Notes under the pieces: generated by a model
Seen by the model: the letters and a program-made list of their open reading frames with translations, nothing else
Databases searched by the model: none
Told to the model about the DNA's origin: nothing
From: an uncultured Roseibium sp.
GTDB lineage: Bacteria > Pseudomonadota > Alphaproteobacteria > Rhizobiales > Stappiaceae
Reading direction: 5' to 3'
Assembly (NCBI RefSeq): GCF_963675985.1
Contig: NZ_OY780957.1
Location: 1,449,501-1,513,500, forward strand
Length of the DNA: 64,000 bases
Position numbers and translations under genes: made by a program
In this document: piece after piece, positions 17,753 through 25,390 of the stretch
How the letters are laid out: each line of letters opens with the position of its first letter
Position numbering within the stretch: position 1 is the first letter of the stretch

Positions 17753-19062
17753 GCCCGGTCGAAATCGGCATCGCGGCCATCGCCGGCCTGATGGTCCTGA
17801 TCTATCTCGGCATGCCCATCGGGGTCTCGATGCTGGCGGTGTCTTTCTTCGGCGTCGCGGCCATCCGCAGCGACATCGTTGCCGTTCGCATGATCGGCGC
17901 TGTCGCCAACGACTCCTTGCGCGAATACCTGTTCGCCGTGGTGCCGCTGTTCGTACTGATGGGACTGCTCGTCACCGTTTCCGGCGTCGGCAAGGACACG
18001 TTCGATGTCTTCGAGCGGGCCATGAAGCGGGTTCGCGCCGGTCTCGGCATGGCGACGGTGTTTTCCAACGCCATCTTTGCGTCGATCACCGGCATTTCGA
18101 TCGCGTCGGCCTCGGTCTTCAGCCGGGTCGCGGTTCCCGAAATGACCCGCCACGGCTATTCCCGAAAATTTTCGACCGGCGTTGTCGCGGGCAGTTCCGT
18201 GCTGGGCATGCTGATCCCGCCCTCGCTCCTGATGATCGTCTATGCGGTCATTGCCGAGGAATCGGTCGGCCGCATGTTTCTCGCAGGCATCGGGCCGGGG
18301 ATCCTGCTTTCCCTGATGTTCTGCCTGGCGATCTGGCTGATGGCCACGTTCCGCAAGGACTTCGTCTATTCGAAGGCTCCCGACACCGGCGACATCGGCG
18401 ATCTGAACCTGCTCGACATCGTCTTCAAGGCGATCCCGATCCTGTGCCTGATGCTGCTGGTTCTCGGTGGGCTTTACGGCGGCTTTCTCAATCCGACCGA
18501 GGCGGGTGCTGCCGGCGCGTTCGGCGCCCTGGTGGTCGCGCTGATCCGCAGGTCGCTGACCGGCCGCAGCTTCTGGCGACTTCTGGTGGAAACCGGGCAG
18601 ATCACCGTCTCCGTTCTGTTCCTGATCATGGCGGCGAGTTTCTTCAGCCGCATGCTGGCGCTTTCCGGCCTGCCGAACGCTCTGGCCGACCTGCTCCTGA
18701 GCAGTTCCCTCGGCGCTTACGGTTTCCTGCTGCTTTTTCTGGTGCTGGTGATCTTGCTCGGCTGCCTGATCGATTCCATCTCGATCATGCTGATCCTGCT
18801 GCCGATCGCCTTACCCGTCGCGGAGGCCGCCGGGTTCGACCTGATCTGGTTCGGGGTGCTCACCGTGATCGGGGTGGAGGTCGGCCTTCTCACGCCGCCC
18901 TTCGGTCTCTCCGTCTACACGATCAAGTCGTCCATGGCCGATCCGGACCTGACGCTCGGCGACGTCTTCCGCGGCGCCATGCCCTTTGTCCTGACCATGA
19001 TCCTCTGCATAGCGATCATCGTCGTCTTCCCGCCGATCGCGACCTATCTCGCGCGGCTTTGA
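17749..19062 (+). CDS. dctM: TRAP transporter large permease, set A
   Basis: A 437-residue polytopic protein of the DctM/ion-transporter superfamily. Family segments are LFAVVPLFVLMGLLV, SITGISIASASVF, GVVAGSSVLGMLIPPS and LTPPFGLSVYTIKS; the paired GMLIPPS and LTPPFG loops are the re-entrant hairpins that form the sodium and substrate site. It forms the translocation path with DctQ. The set B paralogue at 29928 is closely similar over its whole length. It overlaps dctQ by 4 bases and is followed after 21 bases by an FMN reductase. Confidence 0.92.
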   Translation: MSPVEIGIAAIAGLMVLIYLGMPIGVSMLAVSFFGVAAIRSDIVAVRMIGAVANDSLREYLFAVVPLFVLMGLLVTVSGVGKDTFDVFERAMKRVRAGLGMATVFSNAIFASITGISIASASVFSRVAVPEMTRHGYSRKFSTGVVAGSSVLGMLIPPSLLMIVYAVIAEESVGRMFLAGIGPGILLSLMFCLAIWLMATFRKDFVYSKAPDTGDIGDLNLLDIVFKAIPILCLMLLVLGGLYGGFLNPTEAGAAGAFGALVVALIRRSLTGRSFWRLLVETGQITVSVLFLIMAASFFSRMLALSGLPNALADLLLSSSLGAYGFLLLFLVLVILLGCLIDSISIMLILLPIALPVAEAAGFDLIWFGVLTVIGVEVGLLTPPFGLSVYTIKSSMADPDLTLGDVFRGAMPFVLTMILCIAIIVVFPPIATYLARL

Positions 19063-19083
19063 AAAACTTCGGAGACCAGACCC

Positions 19084-19608
19084 ATGAAGACGCTTCTCTT
19101 CATCTGCGGCAGCCTACGGGCCGCTTCTTCCGCGCGCGGCACCCAGAAGGCGCTGCAGGCAGCTCTTTCCGGGACTTGCGCGTTTGACGAGGCCGATATC
19201 GGCGCGCTGCCCCATTACAACGCCGACATAACCGACGACCGGCAAGTGGAGGCTTTCAAGCGCCAGGTGGCCGCGGCCGACGGCGTGGTGTTCGTCACGC
19301 CGGAATACAATTACGGCATTCCGGGCGTCCTCAAGAACGCCATCGACTGGGCGTCCCGGCCTGGCTATGCCTCCGTCTTCAAGGACAAGCCCATCTTCGT
19401 CATCACAGTCTCCGGCGGCGCGCTGGGCGGTGCCCGCGCGCAATTTCAGCTGAAATATGCCATGAGCGCCATGCTCGCCCGCGTGTTCCCCTATCAGGAA
19501 GTCGTCGTGCCAACCGCCAATGACAAGATGAAGGACGGTGTACTGGCCGATGAGGCGATCATCTCGTTCGCGGCGGAGGGCTTGAAGGCCTTCATTGCGG
19601 AACTCTGA
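19084..19608 (+). CDS. NADPH-dependent FMN reductase (flavodoxin-like)
   Basis: A 174-residue flavodoxin-fold reductase. The phosphate-binding loop is ICGSLRAASSARGT (8-21). The family signature VFVTPEYNYGIPGVLKNAIDW lies at about 76-96, and VSGGALGGARAQ at about 116-127. It reduces FMN or quinones with NADPH. As the last gene of the rightward operon it could supply reduced flavin or keep a quinone intermediate reduced in the aromatic pathway. GGAGACC lies upstream. The next stretch contains a decayed fumarylacetoacetate-hydrolase-family tail on the other strand. Confidence 0.88.
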   Translation: MKTLLFICGSLRAASSARGTQKALQAALSGTCAFDEADIGALPHYNADITDDRQVEAFKRQVAAADGVVFVTPEYNYGIPGVLKNAIDWASRPGYASVFKDKPIFVITVSGGALGGARAQFQLKYAMSAMLARVFPYQEVVVPTANDKMKDGVLADEAIISFAAEGLKAFIAEL

Positions 19609-19642
19609 ACGGATCGGTCGTAAGGAGCCTTTCCGCGATCGC

Positions 19643-19692
19643 CTCAGTACAGCCCGTTCCTCAAACTTCGGGCTTGATGATCCGGTCGCGGC
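19643..19692 (-). pseudogene. Remnant of the 3' end of a fumarylacetoacetate-hydrolase-family gene
   Basis: Read leftward, this stretch encodes CRDRIIKPEV and a stop. This matches the end of the intact FAH-family protein at 26493-27464, which ends LRNRIIKPDV. Only about 15 codons survive; upstream of that the frame is no longer FAH-like. It coincides with the left copy of the 40-bp repeat and marks a lost gene copy next to TRAP set A. Confidence 0.6.
19651..19690 (+). repeat. 40-bp direct repeat, left copy
   Basis: Matches 26483-26522 in the same orientation at 37 of 40 positions, beginning AGCCCGTTCCTCAAAC. The two copies bracket about 6.8 kb that holds the methionine synthase operon and the riboswitch. 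Confidence 0.7.
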
Positions 19693-19811
19693 AGCCTTCC
19701 ATTCCGCCGAAAGAACTGCACTATCAATTTCAGGGACCAAAACACGTTCGGGTCGATGTCAGCCAGGAACCGCCGTCAAACATTGCCAATGCCGCAAGCT
19801 TTGCTCCGCCT

Positions 19812-20639
19812 TTAGTTAATTTTACTATAGCGGCGCGAAAGATATACCACATCGCCGGATTTCAGCCATTTATATATGGACGATCCTTTGGTTCCTGCGA
19901 ACTCCAGGAAAAACTTGCTTAAGATGGGCACCTGTTTAATTCGCGTGGTCTTTTTGTCGTTCATTTGATCGAGTGCGCGTATGACGCCTGAAGACAGCAG
20001 GGTTTCGCCCTGCAATTCCAGCCCGGAGCAGCTCTCAAAGCACTGGTTGGTACCTTCCACCATGTTCGAACCGCGCATGTCGGCCCATGAGAACACGCCG
20101 CCGGGTTTGAGAACGCGGGCTACTTCGGAAAGAAACCCGGACATGTTCGCATAACAGTGGGAGGATTCGATATTGATCACCACATCGAAACTCCCGTCGG
20201 AGAAGGGAAGATCTTCTGCATCCCCCCATCGAAACGACAGGACATCCGATTCACCATTGAGATCCTGAGCCCGCTTGACGGTGACATTCGAGTAGTCGAT
20301 GCCAATGGCTGCTTTTGGCTGATGGTACTTCGCGATATACGCTGTGCCGCCGCCCCTGCCGCAGCCAACTTCCAGGACCCGTTTTCCAACGAGATCCAGT
20401 CCATCCACGGCTTGCTGGTAAAGCCCGATAAAAGCCCGCTCCGGTTCATCTTCGGTATCGAGCGGAAACGGGTTGCTGCCCGCCGGTGGCAGATAGCCGT
20501 AGTTCATGAAGCGCCAGTCCTTGTCCGACCAAAAACGCGACATCAGGTTGTACAGTCGACGCCAACCCCACTTGCGCGCCCTGGGAAACAGACCCTTGTC
20601 GGCGGCTTCAAGAACCAGATTGAATGCTCGGCTTGTCAC
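19812..20639 (-). CDS. Class I SAM-dependent methyltransferase
   Basis: A 275-residue methyltransferase of the UbiE/sterol type. The SAM-binding motif I is VLEVGCGRGGGTAYIA (about 88-103). Motif post-I is AIGIDYS, and later motifs are WGDAEDLPFSDGSFDVVINIES and VARVLKPGGVFSWADM. The family includes small-molecule and lipid O- or C-methyltransferases; the substrate is not evident. The start is GTG with a weak AAAGAG site. It follows a PF10118 hydrolase gene by about 50 bases on the same strand, and both lie downstream of the cobalamin riboswitch. Confidence 0.8.
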   Translation of the reverse strand: MTSRAFNLVLEAADKGLFPRARKWGWRRLYNLMSRFWSDKDWRFMNYGYLPPAGSNPFPLDTEDEPERAFIGLYQQAVDGLDLVGKRVLEVGCGRGGGTAYIAKYHQPKAAIGIDYSNVTVKRAQDLNGESDVLSFRWGDAEDLPFSDGSFDVVINIESSHCYANMSGFLSEVARVLKPGGVFSWADMRGSNMVEGTNQCFESCSGLELQGETLLSSGVIRALDQMNDKKTTRIKQVPILSKFFLEFAGTKGSSIYKWLKSGDVVYLSRRYSKIN

Positions 20640-20692
20640 AGGTGGTGCTCTTTCTCAAAAAAAGTCCGTTGCGAAATGGAAGGAGGCCGGAT

Positions 20693-21550
20693 TTACGTCG
20701 CCAGCCCTGGCTTGACTGCGAGACCATCGGTTTCCCGCGCCACCCATGCCCGCCATGTCTCGATGAGCTTCTCGTCTCGCTCCTTGGCCGGATCGTAGCC
20801 GGGCAGGTAGTATTTCAAAAAGGCGAAAAGGCTGAGGCGCATGAACCCCGGCTTGACCAGAAGAAGCCACATAAAGCGCGACCAGAAGCGGACCCCGGTC
20901 TTCTCGCCGTCGGCTCGGCTATAGATCGAGATATTGCGGAAGAAGTTCACGAAAAAATGGGCGGCGACGCCGTTGGCGGCGCCAGTCCGCAGCAGATACC
21001 TTTTCCAGGTAGGCATGTCACGCGTCACATCGTTGAAAACATCGATAGCGACCGCCATATGCTCCAGTTCCTCCAGCGCGTGCCAGACCCAGAGTCTGCG
21101 GTAACGCATGTCCGCCCCTTCGAACAAGGCCGGGTTGCGAAGCGTTGCGAAGGAAAATGTGGCGGTGAAATGCTCGATCGCGCAGGTCACCGCCAGACGG
21201 ATCAGCGGGCTTTTTATGGTTCGCAGGGTTCCGCAGAAGTTTTTTTCCATGGTATCGACATCGTATCCGAGCGCTGCCAGCGACTTGTTGTAATCCACAT
21301 GCTCGCGCGTATGGAAAGCCTCCTGAACCGCATATCCTTTTATCTCCGCGCCGAGTTCCCTGTCGGATATCCTGTCCGCATAGTGGTTTAGCGAGCGAAT
21401 GAAAAAACGCTCTCCTTCCGGCAAGGCAATTGAAAAACAATCGACCATTGCCGTCTTCTGAAGATCTCCGCCGAACCAGTGACGTTTCGAATGCGTCGAA
21501 ATCCCGAAATGAATATCGCGCGGGATGATGTCCTTGTGTGCAATCGACAT
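20693..21550 (-). CDS. PF10118-type putative metal-dependent hydrolase
   Basis: A 285-residue protein of the family annotated as predicted metal-dependent hydrolase. The N-terminal signature is RDIHFGISTHSKRHWFGGD. Clustered metal-ligand candidates follow in YAVQEAFHTREHVDYNK, FTATFSFATLR and WHALEELEHMAVAIDVF; the E..H and EE.EH patterns suggest a ferritin-like di-iron site more than a classical hydrolase. The biochemical role is not established. A weak ribosome site precedes the ATG. It probably forms a two-gene unit with the methyltransferase. The riboswitch leader lies 270 bases upstream with a small frame in between. Confidence 0.7.
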   Translation of the reverse strand: MSIAHKDIIPRDIHFGISTHSKRHWFGGDLQKTAMVDCFSIALPEGERFFIRSLNHYADRISDRELGAEIKGYAVQEAFHTREHVDYNKSLAALGYDVDTMEKNFCGTLRTIKSPLIRLAVTCAIEHFTATFSFATLRNPALFEGADMRYRRLWVWHALEELEHMAVAIDVFNDVTRDMPTWKRYLLRTGAANGVAAHFFVNFFRNISIYSRADGEKTGVRFWSRFMWLLLVKPGFMRLSLFAFLKYYLPGYDPAKERDEKLIETWRAWVARETDGLAVKPGLAT

Positions 21551-21682
21551 TAATAAGTATCCAAGCCAGACAGTCGTGCTGGCAGTATTATGATTTGCAG
21601 GAGCGCATACCGGCGGGAAGCTGTGTATTTATTGGAATGCGCCGGCTCAGTTCAGGCGTTCGTTGGCCATAAGAACGGCTTG

Positions 21683-21775
21683 CTAAAATGAAAACAAAAA
21701 CCTTCGTGGCGCTTGCGCGAGAGCAAGGTAGATAAAAGTCGTCGAATCGTGAATGTGGTAAAACAGGCTTGCCAT
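21683..21775 (-). CDS. 30-codon frame directly after the cobalamin riboswitch
   Basis: ATG at 21775 with AAGGAG 7 bases upstream opens a 30-residue frame (MASLFYHIHDSTTFIYLALA, then QAPRRFLFSF). It is the first frame after the riboswitch. The sequence is not recognised. It may be a leader peptide, a genuine small protein, or the start of a gene that has since been truncated. A CCAGG/CCTGG stem just upstream could sequester its ribosome site. Confidence 0.35.
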   Translation of the reverse strand: MASLFYHIHDSTTFIYLALAQAPRRFLFSF

Positions 21776-21822
21776 CTGAATCTCCTTGCCAGGTCACCCC
21801 GCCTGGGTTGAGTTAAATGAAA

Positions 21823-22002
21823 GATGGCAGGTCTCCTGACTTACGACTCGCCGCGGAACTGCGCCTTCCCGGATCGTCAGGATCCAGTGGTAAATGCAGA
21901 CCACTTGCCGTTTACAGTTGCGGGGGCAGTCGTGGAATTGCCAAATCGGGCGCACCACGTTCCCTTTTCATTCCGGCCCGATGGATGGGACCGGAAACCA
22001 TC
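21823..22002 (-). promoter_or_regulatory. Cobalamin (B12) riboswitch
   Basis: Read leftward, the stretch shows the class hallmarks in order. A closing stem GATGG (5' end, 22002-21998) pairs with CCATC at the 3' end. Next come AAAGGGAACGTGGTG, CCACGACTGCCCCCGCAACTG and CACTGGATCC, and then GGGAAGGCGC. The 3' B12-box is GTAAGTCAGGAGACCTGCC. Length, about 180 bases, is normal. On adenosylcobalamin binding such leaders usually block translation or transcription of B12 synthesis, transport or B12-replaceable genes. The first downstream frames are a 30-codon frame (21775) and the PF10118 gene (21550), neither of which is a known B12 gene. Confidence 0.9.
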
Positions 22003-22219
22003 GTTTTTCAAAAGAACAAGAATGAAAAAGAAAGTCAATTCGGAAAACCGAACCGTGCTATCCGCCTTTTCCATACGATGAATAGAGCATAGCGAACAGC
22101 CGCTTGTCAGCTCTGAGGCTTGCCATTGGCCCTCGGAGGTTTTCAAGATTTTGCAACGCAGGAGACAGCCATTTCCTCGCTTTCCTTTGCCGGATTGGCG
22201 CCTGAAAATAGAATTTTCT

Positions 22220-22245
22220 GGGTCCGTACCCTAGGGTACGGACCC
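22220..22245. repeat. Perfect 26-bp palindrome
   Basis: GGGTCCGTACCC and its complement GGGTACGGACCC are separated only by the self-complementary TA at the centre. It lies in the gap between the flavin reductase stop and the riboswitch. No T-run follows on either strand, so it is more likely a protein-binding site or cruciform-type element than an intrinsic terminator. A second inverted repeat, GAAAAT-AGA-ATTTTC (22204-22218), adjoins it. Confidence 0.6.
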
Positions 22246-22406
22246 TAACGCGTGGGGCCGATTTCGGGAAGCGTCTCCCAAGGCTGTCATGACTGCATAG
22301 GGGGCACGAATGTTTGGACCGGCTTCTTGCCGGGTGTCTCCGGTCCGTACTTATGCGGTGGGAGGCGCGGAACGAGAGGCCCGCGTAAAGCTGCGTTCTG
22401 CAGATC

Positions 22407-22979
22407 TCAACCGGCCGGATGGGCGACAAGGCTGTCAAACTGTCCCGCATGATAGACAAGAGGCGCGGCGGCGGGATCATGATCCAGGTGCCGGATATGG
22501 CCCAGAAGAAGGACATGATCCCCCGCCTCGACCTGGTGGACAACGTCAGCCACCAGGATGGCCGCAGCACCGTGCAGGGTGGGCATGCCATGGCGCTCCT
22601 GAAACAGGTTCGTCAGGGTATCGTCAGTCCGTCCGGCGAAATGCAGGGCATGCGGCTGCATATCCCGGGAAAGGATGTTTACGGCATAGCATCCGGCCTC
22701 GAGGATCTTGCCCAGCGTTCTCGACTGGCGGTCGATTGATATGGCGATCAGCGGCGGATCGAGAGATACCGACATGAACGCACTCGCCGTCATGCCTTGG
22801 GTGCCCTCGGGAGTGCGGGTGGTGATGACCGTAACGCCGGTGGCGAATCTGCCGCAGCAATCGCGCATGGCGCGTGGGTCGATTGAGTCCATAGCGGCGG
22901 TTTCAGGCAAAATGTCTTCTCCCGTCAAAAGATTGGTGCTGGCATTGAATTTCTGGCCATCGATGTCCGACGCGGGCAA
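22407..22979 (-). CDS. Flavin reductase (HpaC/DIM6-NTAB type), third gene of the mes operon
   Basis: A 190-residue protein with the flavin-reductase-like fold: CCGRFATGVTVITTRTPEGT (about 41-60), GMTASAFMSVSLDPPLIAISID, SRTLGKILEAGCYAVNIL and a closing HVLLLGHIRHLD. It would supply reduced FMN/FAD from NAD(P)H. It lies 57 bases after mesD on the same strand. Because MesX-dependent methionine synthesis needs oxygen, a dedicated flavin reductase fits that system. The start is uncertain: TTG at 22979 has no clear ribosome site and directly follows a 9-base hairpin (22980-23013). A TTG near 22907 with GGGAGA before it, or ATG at 22892, are alternatives. Confidence 0.8.
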   Translation of the reverse strand: MPASDIDGQKFNASTNLLTGEDILPETAAMDSIDPRAMRDCCGRFATGVTVITTRTPEGTQGMTASAFMSVSLDPPLIAISIDRQSRTLGKILEAGCYAVNILSRDMQPHALHFAGRTDDTLTNLFQERHGMPTLHGAAAILVADVVHQVEAGDHVLLLGHIRHLDHDPAAAPLVYHAGQFDSLVAHPAG

Positions 22980-23036
22980 TCCCGGCCGCTTTGCAAACGC
23001 AGAACGGCCGGGAACCGGTCAGTTTCGGCTCAGGTT

Positions 23037-24080
23037 TTACTCCGCTGCGAGCGAAGTGGAGAACTCCCGCCGGATGATGTCGGCACCGGCGCTGAGAGCA
23101 TTGAGCTTACCACGGGCGACCTCACGCGAGAGTGGCGCCATGCCGCAATTGGTGCAGGGATAGAGCTTGTCCGCATCCACAAACTGAAGCGCTTTGCGCA
23201 GGGTGTCGGCCACTTCCTCCGGCGTCTCGATAGTATTGGTCGCCACATCAATGGCTCCGACCATCACTTTCTTGCCGCGAATGAGCTCGATCAGATCAAT
23301 CGGCACATGCGAGTTATGGCATTCCAGCGAAACCAGATCGATATTGGACTTCTGGAGTTTGGGGAATGTCTCTTCATATTGCCGCCATTCCGAACCCAGC
23401 GTTTTTTTCCAGTCGGTGTTGGCCTTGATGCCATAGCCGTAGCAGATATGAACAGCCGTCTCGCATTTCAGACCTTCGATGGCCCTTTCCAGGGTCGCAA
23501 TTCCCCAATCGTTTACCTCGTCAAAGAACACATTGAACGCGGGTTCGTCGAACTGGATGATATCAACCCCGGCCGCCTCGAGTTCCCTGGCTTCCTGATT
23601 GAGGATGGTGGCAAATTCCCAGGCGAGTTTCTCCCGGCTCCTGTAATGCGCGTCGTAGAGCGTATCGATCATGGTCATCGGCCCGGGCAGGGCCCATTTG
23701 ATGGGGCTGCCGGTCTGCTGACGCAAGAACTTTGCATCTTCCACGAAGACTGGCTTTTCGCGCGACACCGCTCCCACGACCGTCGGCACGCTCGCATCGT
23801 AACGATCGCGAATCCTGACGGTCTCGCGCTTTTCGAAATCGACCCCGGCAAGATGCTCGATAAAGGTCGTGACAAAGTGTTGGCGCGTTTGTTCGCCGTC
23901 GCTGACGATGTCGATGCCCGCGACCTGTTGTTCAATGAGAGCGACGCGCAGGGCATCCTGCTTGGCCTCGATCAGGGCGTCGCCTTCCAGCTTCCAGGGC
24001 GACCAGAGTTTTTCAGGCTCCGCGATCCATGAGGGTTTGGGCAGGCTGCCGGCCGTGGATGTGGGGAGAAGTTTTGTCAT
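23037..24080 (-). CDS. mesD: Folate-independent methionine synthase core enzyme MesD
   Basis: A 347-residue protein equivalent to the C-terminal, homocysteine-binding barrel of MetE, without the N-terminal folate-binding half. Zinc and homocysteine ligands are visible: His211 and Cys213 (VHICYG), Glu253 (LVSLECHNS) and a Cys at 309 or 312 (YPCTNCGM). It methylates homocysteine to methionine. Adjacency to the DUF1852 gene mesX identifies the MesD class, whose methyl donor is unknown and whose activity needs MesX and oxygen. The ATG at 24080 is preferred because AAGGG sits 9 bases upstream; an ATG three codons earlier abuts that site. Second gene of the operon, 32 bases after mesX. Confidence 0.85.
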   Translation of the reverse strand: MTKLLPTSTAGSLPKPSWIAEPEKLWSPWKLEGDALIEAKQDALRVALIEQQVAGIDIVSDGEQTRQHFVTTFIEHLAGVDFEKRETVRIRDRYDASVPTVVGAVSREKPVFVEDAKFLRQQTGSPIKWALPGPMTMIDTLYDAHYRSREKLAWEFATILNQEARELEAAGVDIIQFDEPAFNVFFDEVNDWGIATLERAIEGLKCETAVHICYGYGIKANTDWKKTLGSEWRQYEETFPKLQKSNIDLVSLECHNSHVPIDLIELIRGKKVMVGAIDVATNTIETPEEVADTLRKALQFVDADKLYPCTNCGMAPLSREVARGKLNALSAGADIIRREFSTSLAAE

Positions 24081-24112
24081 GTGAGGCATCCCTTTTTATG
24101 TCTTTCTGTCGT

Positions 24113-25096
24113 TCAGGCAGCCTGTTGCCCGGACCAGGCCCGCAGAATGGCCTGATACGGCTTTATGAAGTGCTCTTCGGCAAACCGGCCTTGCTCGACC
24201 GCCAATCGGCTGCGTTCCTCACGGTCGTAGACGACCCGTGTGAGCGAGTGATCCTGATGCTGAAGACTCGGCTTGTAGCAAGCGCCGGCGGCGGAATTGG
24301 CGTTGTAGATTTCCGGCCGGTAGATCCTCTGGAACGTCTCCATCGTGCTGATGGTGCCGATCAGCTCGAGGTTTGTATAGTCGTTGAGAAGGTCTCCGAA
24401 GAAGTAGAATGCCAGCGGGGCTGCGCTGTTCGGCGGCCTGAAGTAGCGCACGTCCAGCCCCATTTTCCTGAAATATTGCTCGGTCAGAGAGGTTTCATTC
24501 GGTTGATATTCCGTGCCGAGCACGGGATGTTCATTTGTCGTCCGATGATATGTCTTGCTGTCCGAAACGCTGAGGCAGATCACCGGGGGCTTTTTAAAAT
24601 GGTCCTTATAGACATCGGAGCTCACGAAACTCTTGAAGATCTTTCCGTGCAGGTCGCCAAAATCGCTCGGAACGCTGAAAACGGCCTTCCCCCTGTTATG
24701 TTCCGGCAGCACCACGCTGAAATCATAATCACGCACATAGGACGAGAAATTGTTTCCGACGAGGCCTTCGATGCGCGTGTCGGTCTTTCGGTCAAGGATC
24801 GTCGTCTTTAGAACTTCGATCGCCGGGAAGGCCTTCCCATTGCCTTCGACATCCATCTCGACGGAAATGATATCGAGCTCGACAGAGTAACGATCTCTCT
24901 CCGGATTGTCCCATTGCGCGAGATCATTGCAACGATTGTCGATCATTTGCAAAGCGTTGCGCAGGTTTTCCTGGCGGCTTTCTCCGCGTGCCAGATTCGC
25001 GAAGTTGGTCGTAAGCCGCGTGCTGTCCGCTGGCTTGTAGTTTTCGTCGAAACGAAGGCTCTTGATCGTGAAGGTGAAGTCTTTGGTCATCATCAT
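24113..25096 (-). CDS. mesX: MesX (DUF1852), partner of MesD methionine synthase
   Basis: A 327-residue DUF1852 protein, recognised from FTFTIKSLRFDENYKPAD at the N-terminus, TRLTTNFANLARGESRQENL, PPVICLSVSDSKTYHRTTNE and a C-terminal HQDHSLTRVVYDREERSRLA. Family knowledge: MesX is required for MesD-dependent, folate-independent methionine synthesis and is thought to use oxygen to release a methyl group from an unidentified donor. Conserved His, Asp and Glu residues in the C-terminal third could bind metal, but I cannot assign them. Three ATG codons in a row occur at 25096-25088; AGGAAACGAG precedes the first. First gene of the operon, downstream of a metR-like gene on the same strand. Confidence 0.85.
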   Translation of the reverse strand: MMMTKDFTFTIKSLRFDENYKPADSTRLTTNFANLARGESRQENLRNALQMIDNRCNDLAQWDNPERDRYSVELDIISVEMDVEGNGKAFPAIEVLKTTILDRKTDTRIEGLVGNNFSSYVRDYDFSVVLPEHNRGKAVFSVPSDFGDLHGKIFKSFVSSDVYKDHFKKPPVICLSVSDSKTYHRTTNEHPVLGTEYQPNETSLTEQYFRKMGLDVRYFRPPNSAAPLAFYFFGDLLNDYTNLELIGTISTMETFQRIYRPEIYNANSAAGACYKPSLQHQDHSLTRVVYDREERSRLAVEQGRFAEEHFIKPYQAILRAWSGQQAA

Positions 25097-25390
25097 CTCG
25101 TTTCCTGGCTTCCGATGCAAATCCCAAGGCAGATCCCGCTCTTTCAGGGAGACTTGATTTCCTTGTCGAGTTTGCTCAGTCAGTGGTCTTCATGTGTCGA
25201 CGGTTCAGGGCGGTGCGTCTTGTATGCCCGAGCTGAAACATGAAGAAAAATGATACTTTTTCAGAAAAGCATGACTCACTATCATGCTAAAGATGAGTTG
25301 CCCCGATTATCGCATAACCTGCGAACGTTCCTCGCCGCCCACATTTGCCTGGAACAAAGCAGAAGGCCTCAGCGACCTTGCCGTGGCCGT
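25097..25390 (-). promoter_or_regulatory. Leader region of the mesX-mesD operon
   Basis: A 294-base gap between the metR-like stop and mesX. It contains an inverted repeat GCATGA-N7-TCATGC (25269-25287) and an imperfect one built on TGAA...TTTTTCA (about 25239-25262), both suitable for a LysR-type regulator such as the adjacent MetR-like protein. I looked for SAM riboswitch classes and saw none. The exact start of transcription is not identifiable. Confidence 0.35.

Noticed and set aside
21588..21797. A 69-codon GTG-start frame after the cobalamin riboswitch
   Set aside because: It has no ribosome site and starts inside the leader stem; the overlapping 30-codon frame with AAGGAG is the better candidate.
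22220..22245. The 26-bp palindrome as a Rho-independent terminator
   Set aside because: Neither strand shows a T-run after the stem, so it was listed as a palindrome of unknown role instead.
25097..25390. SAM or other methionine-related riboswitch before mesX
   Set aside because: I looked for the conserved cores of SAM-I and SAM-II classes on the minus strand and found none; only inverted repeats suited to protein binding are present.
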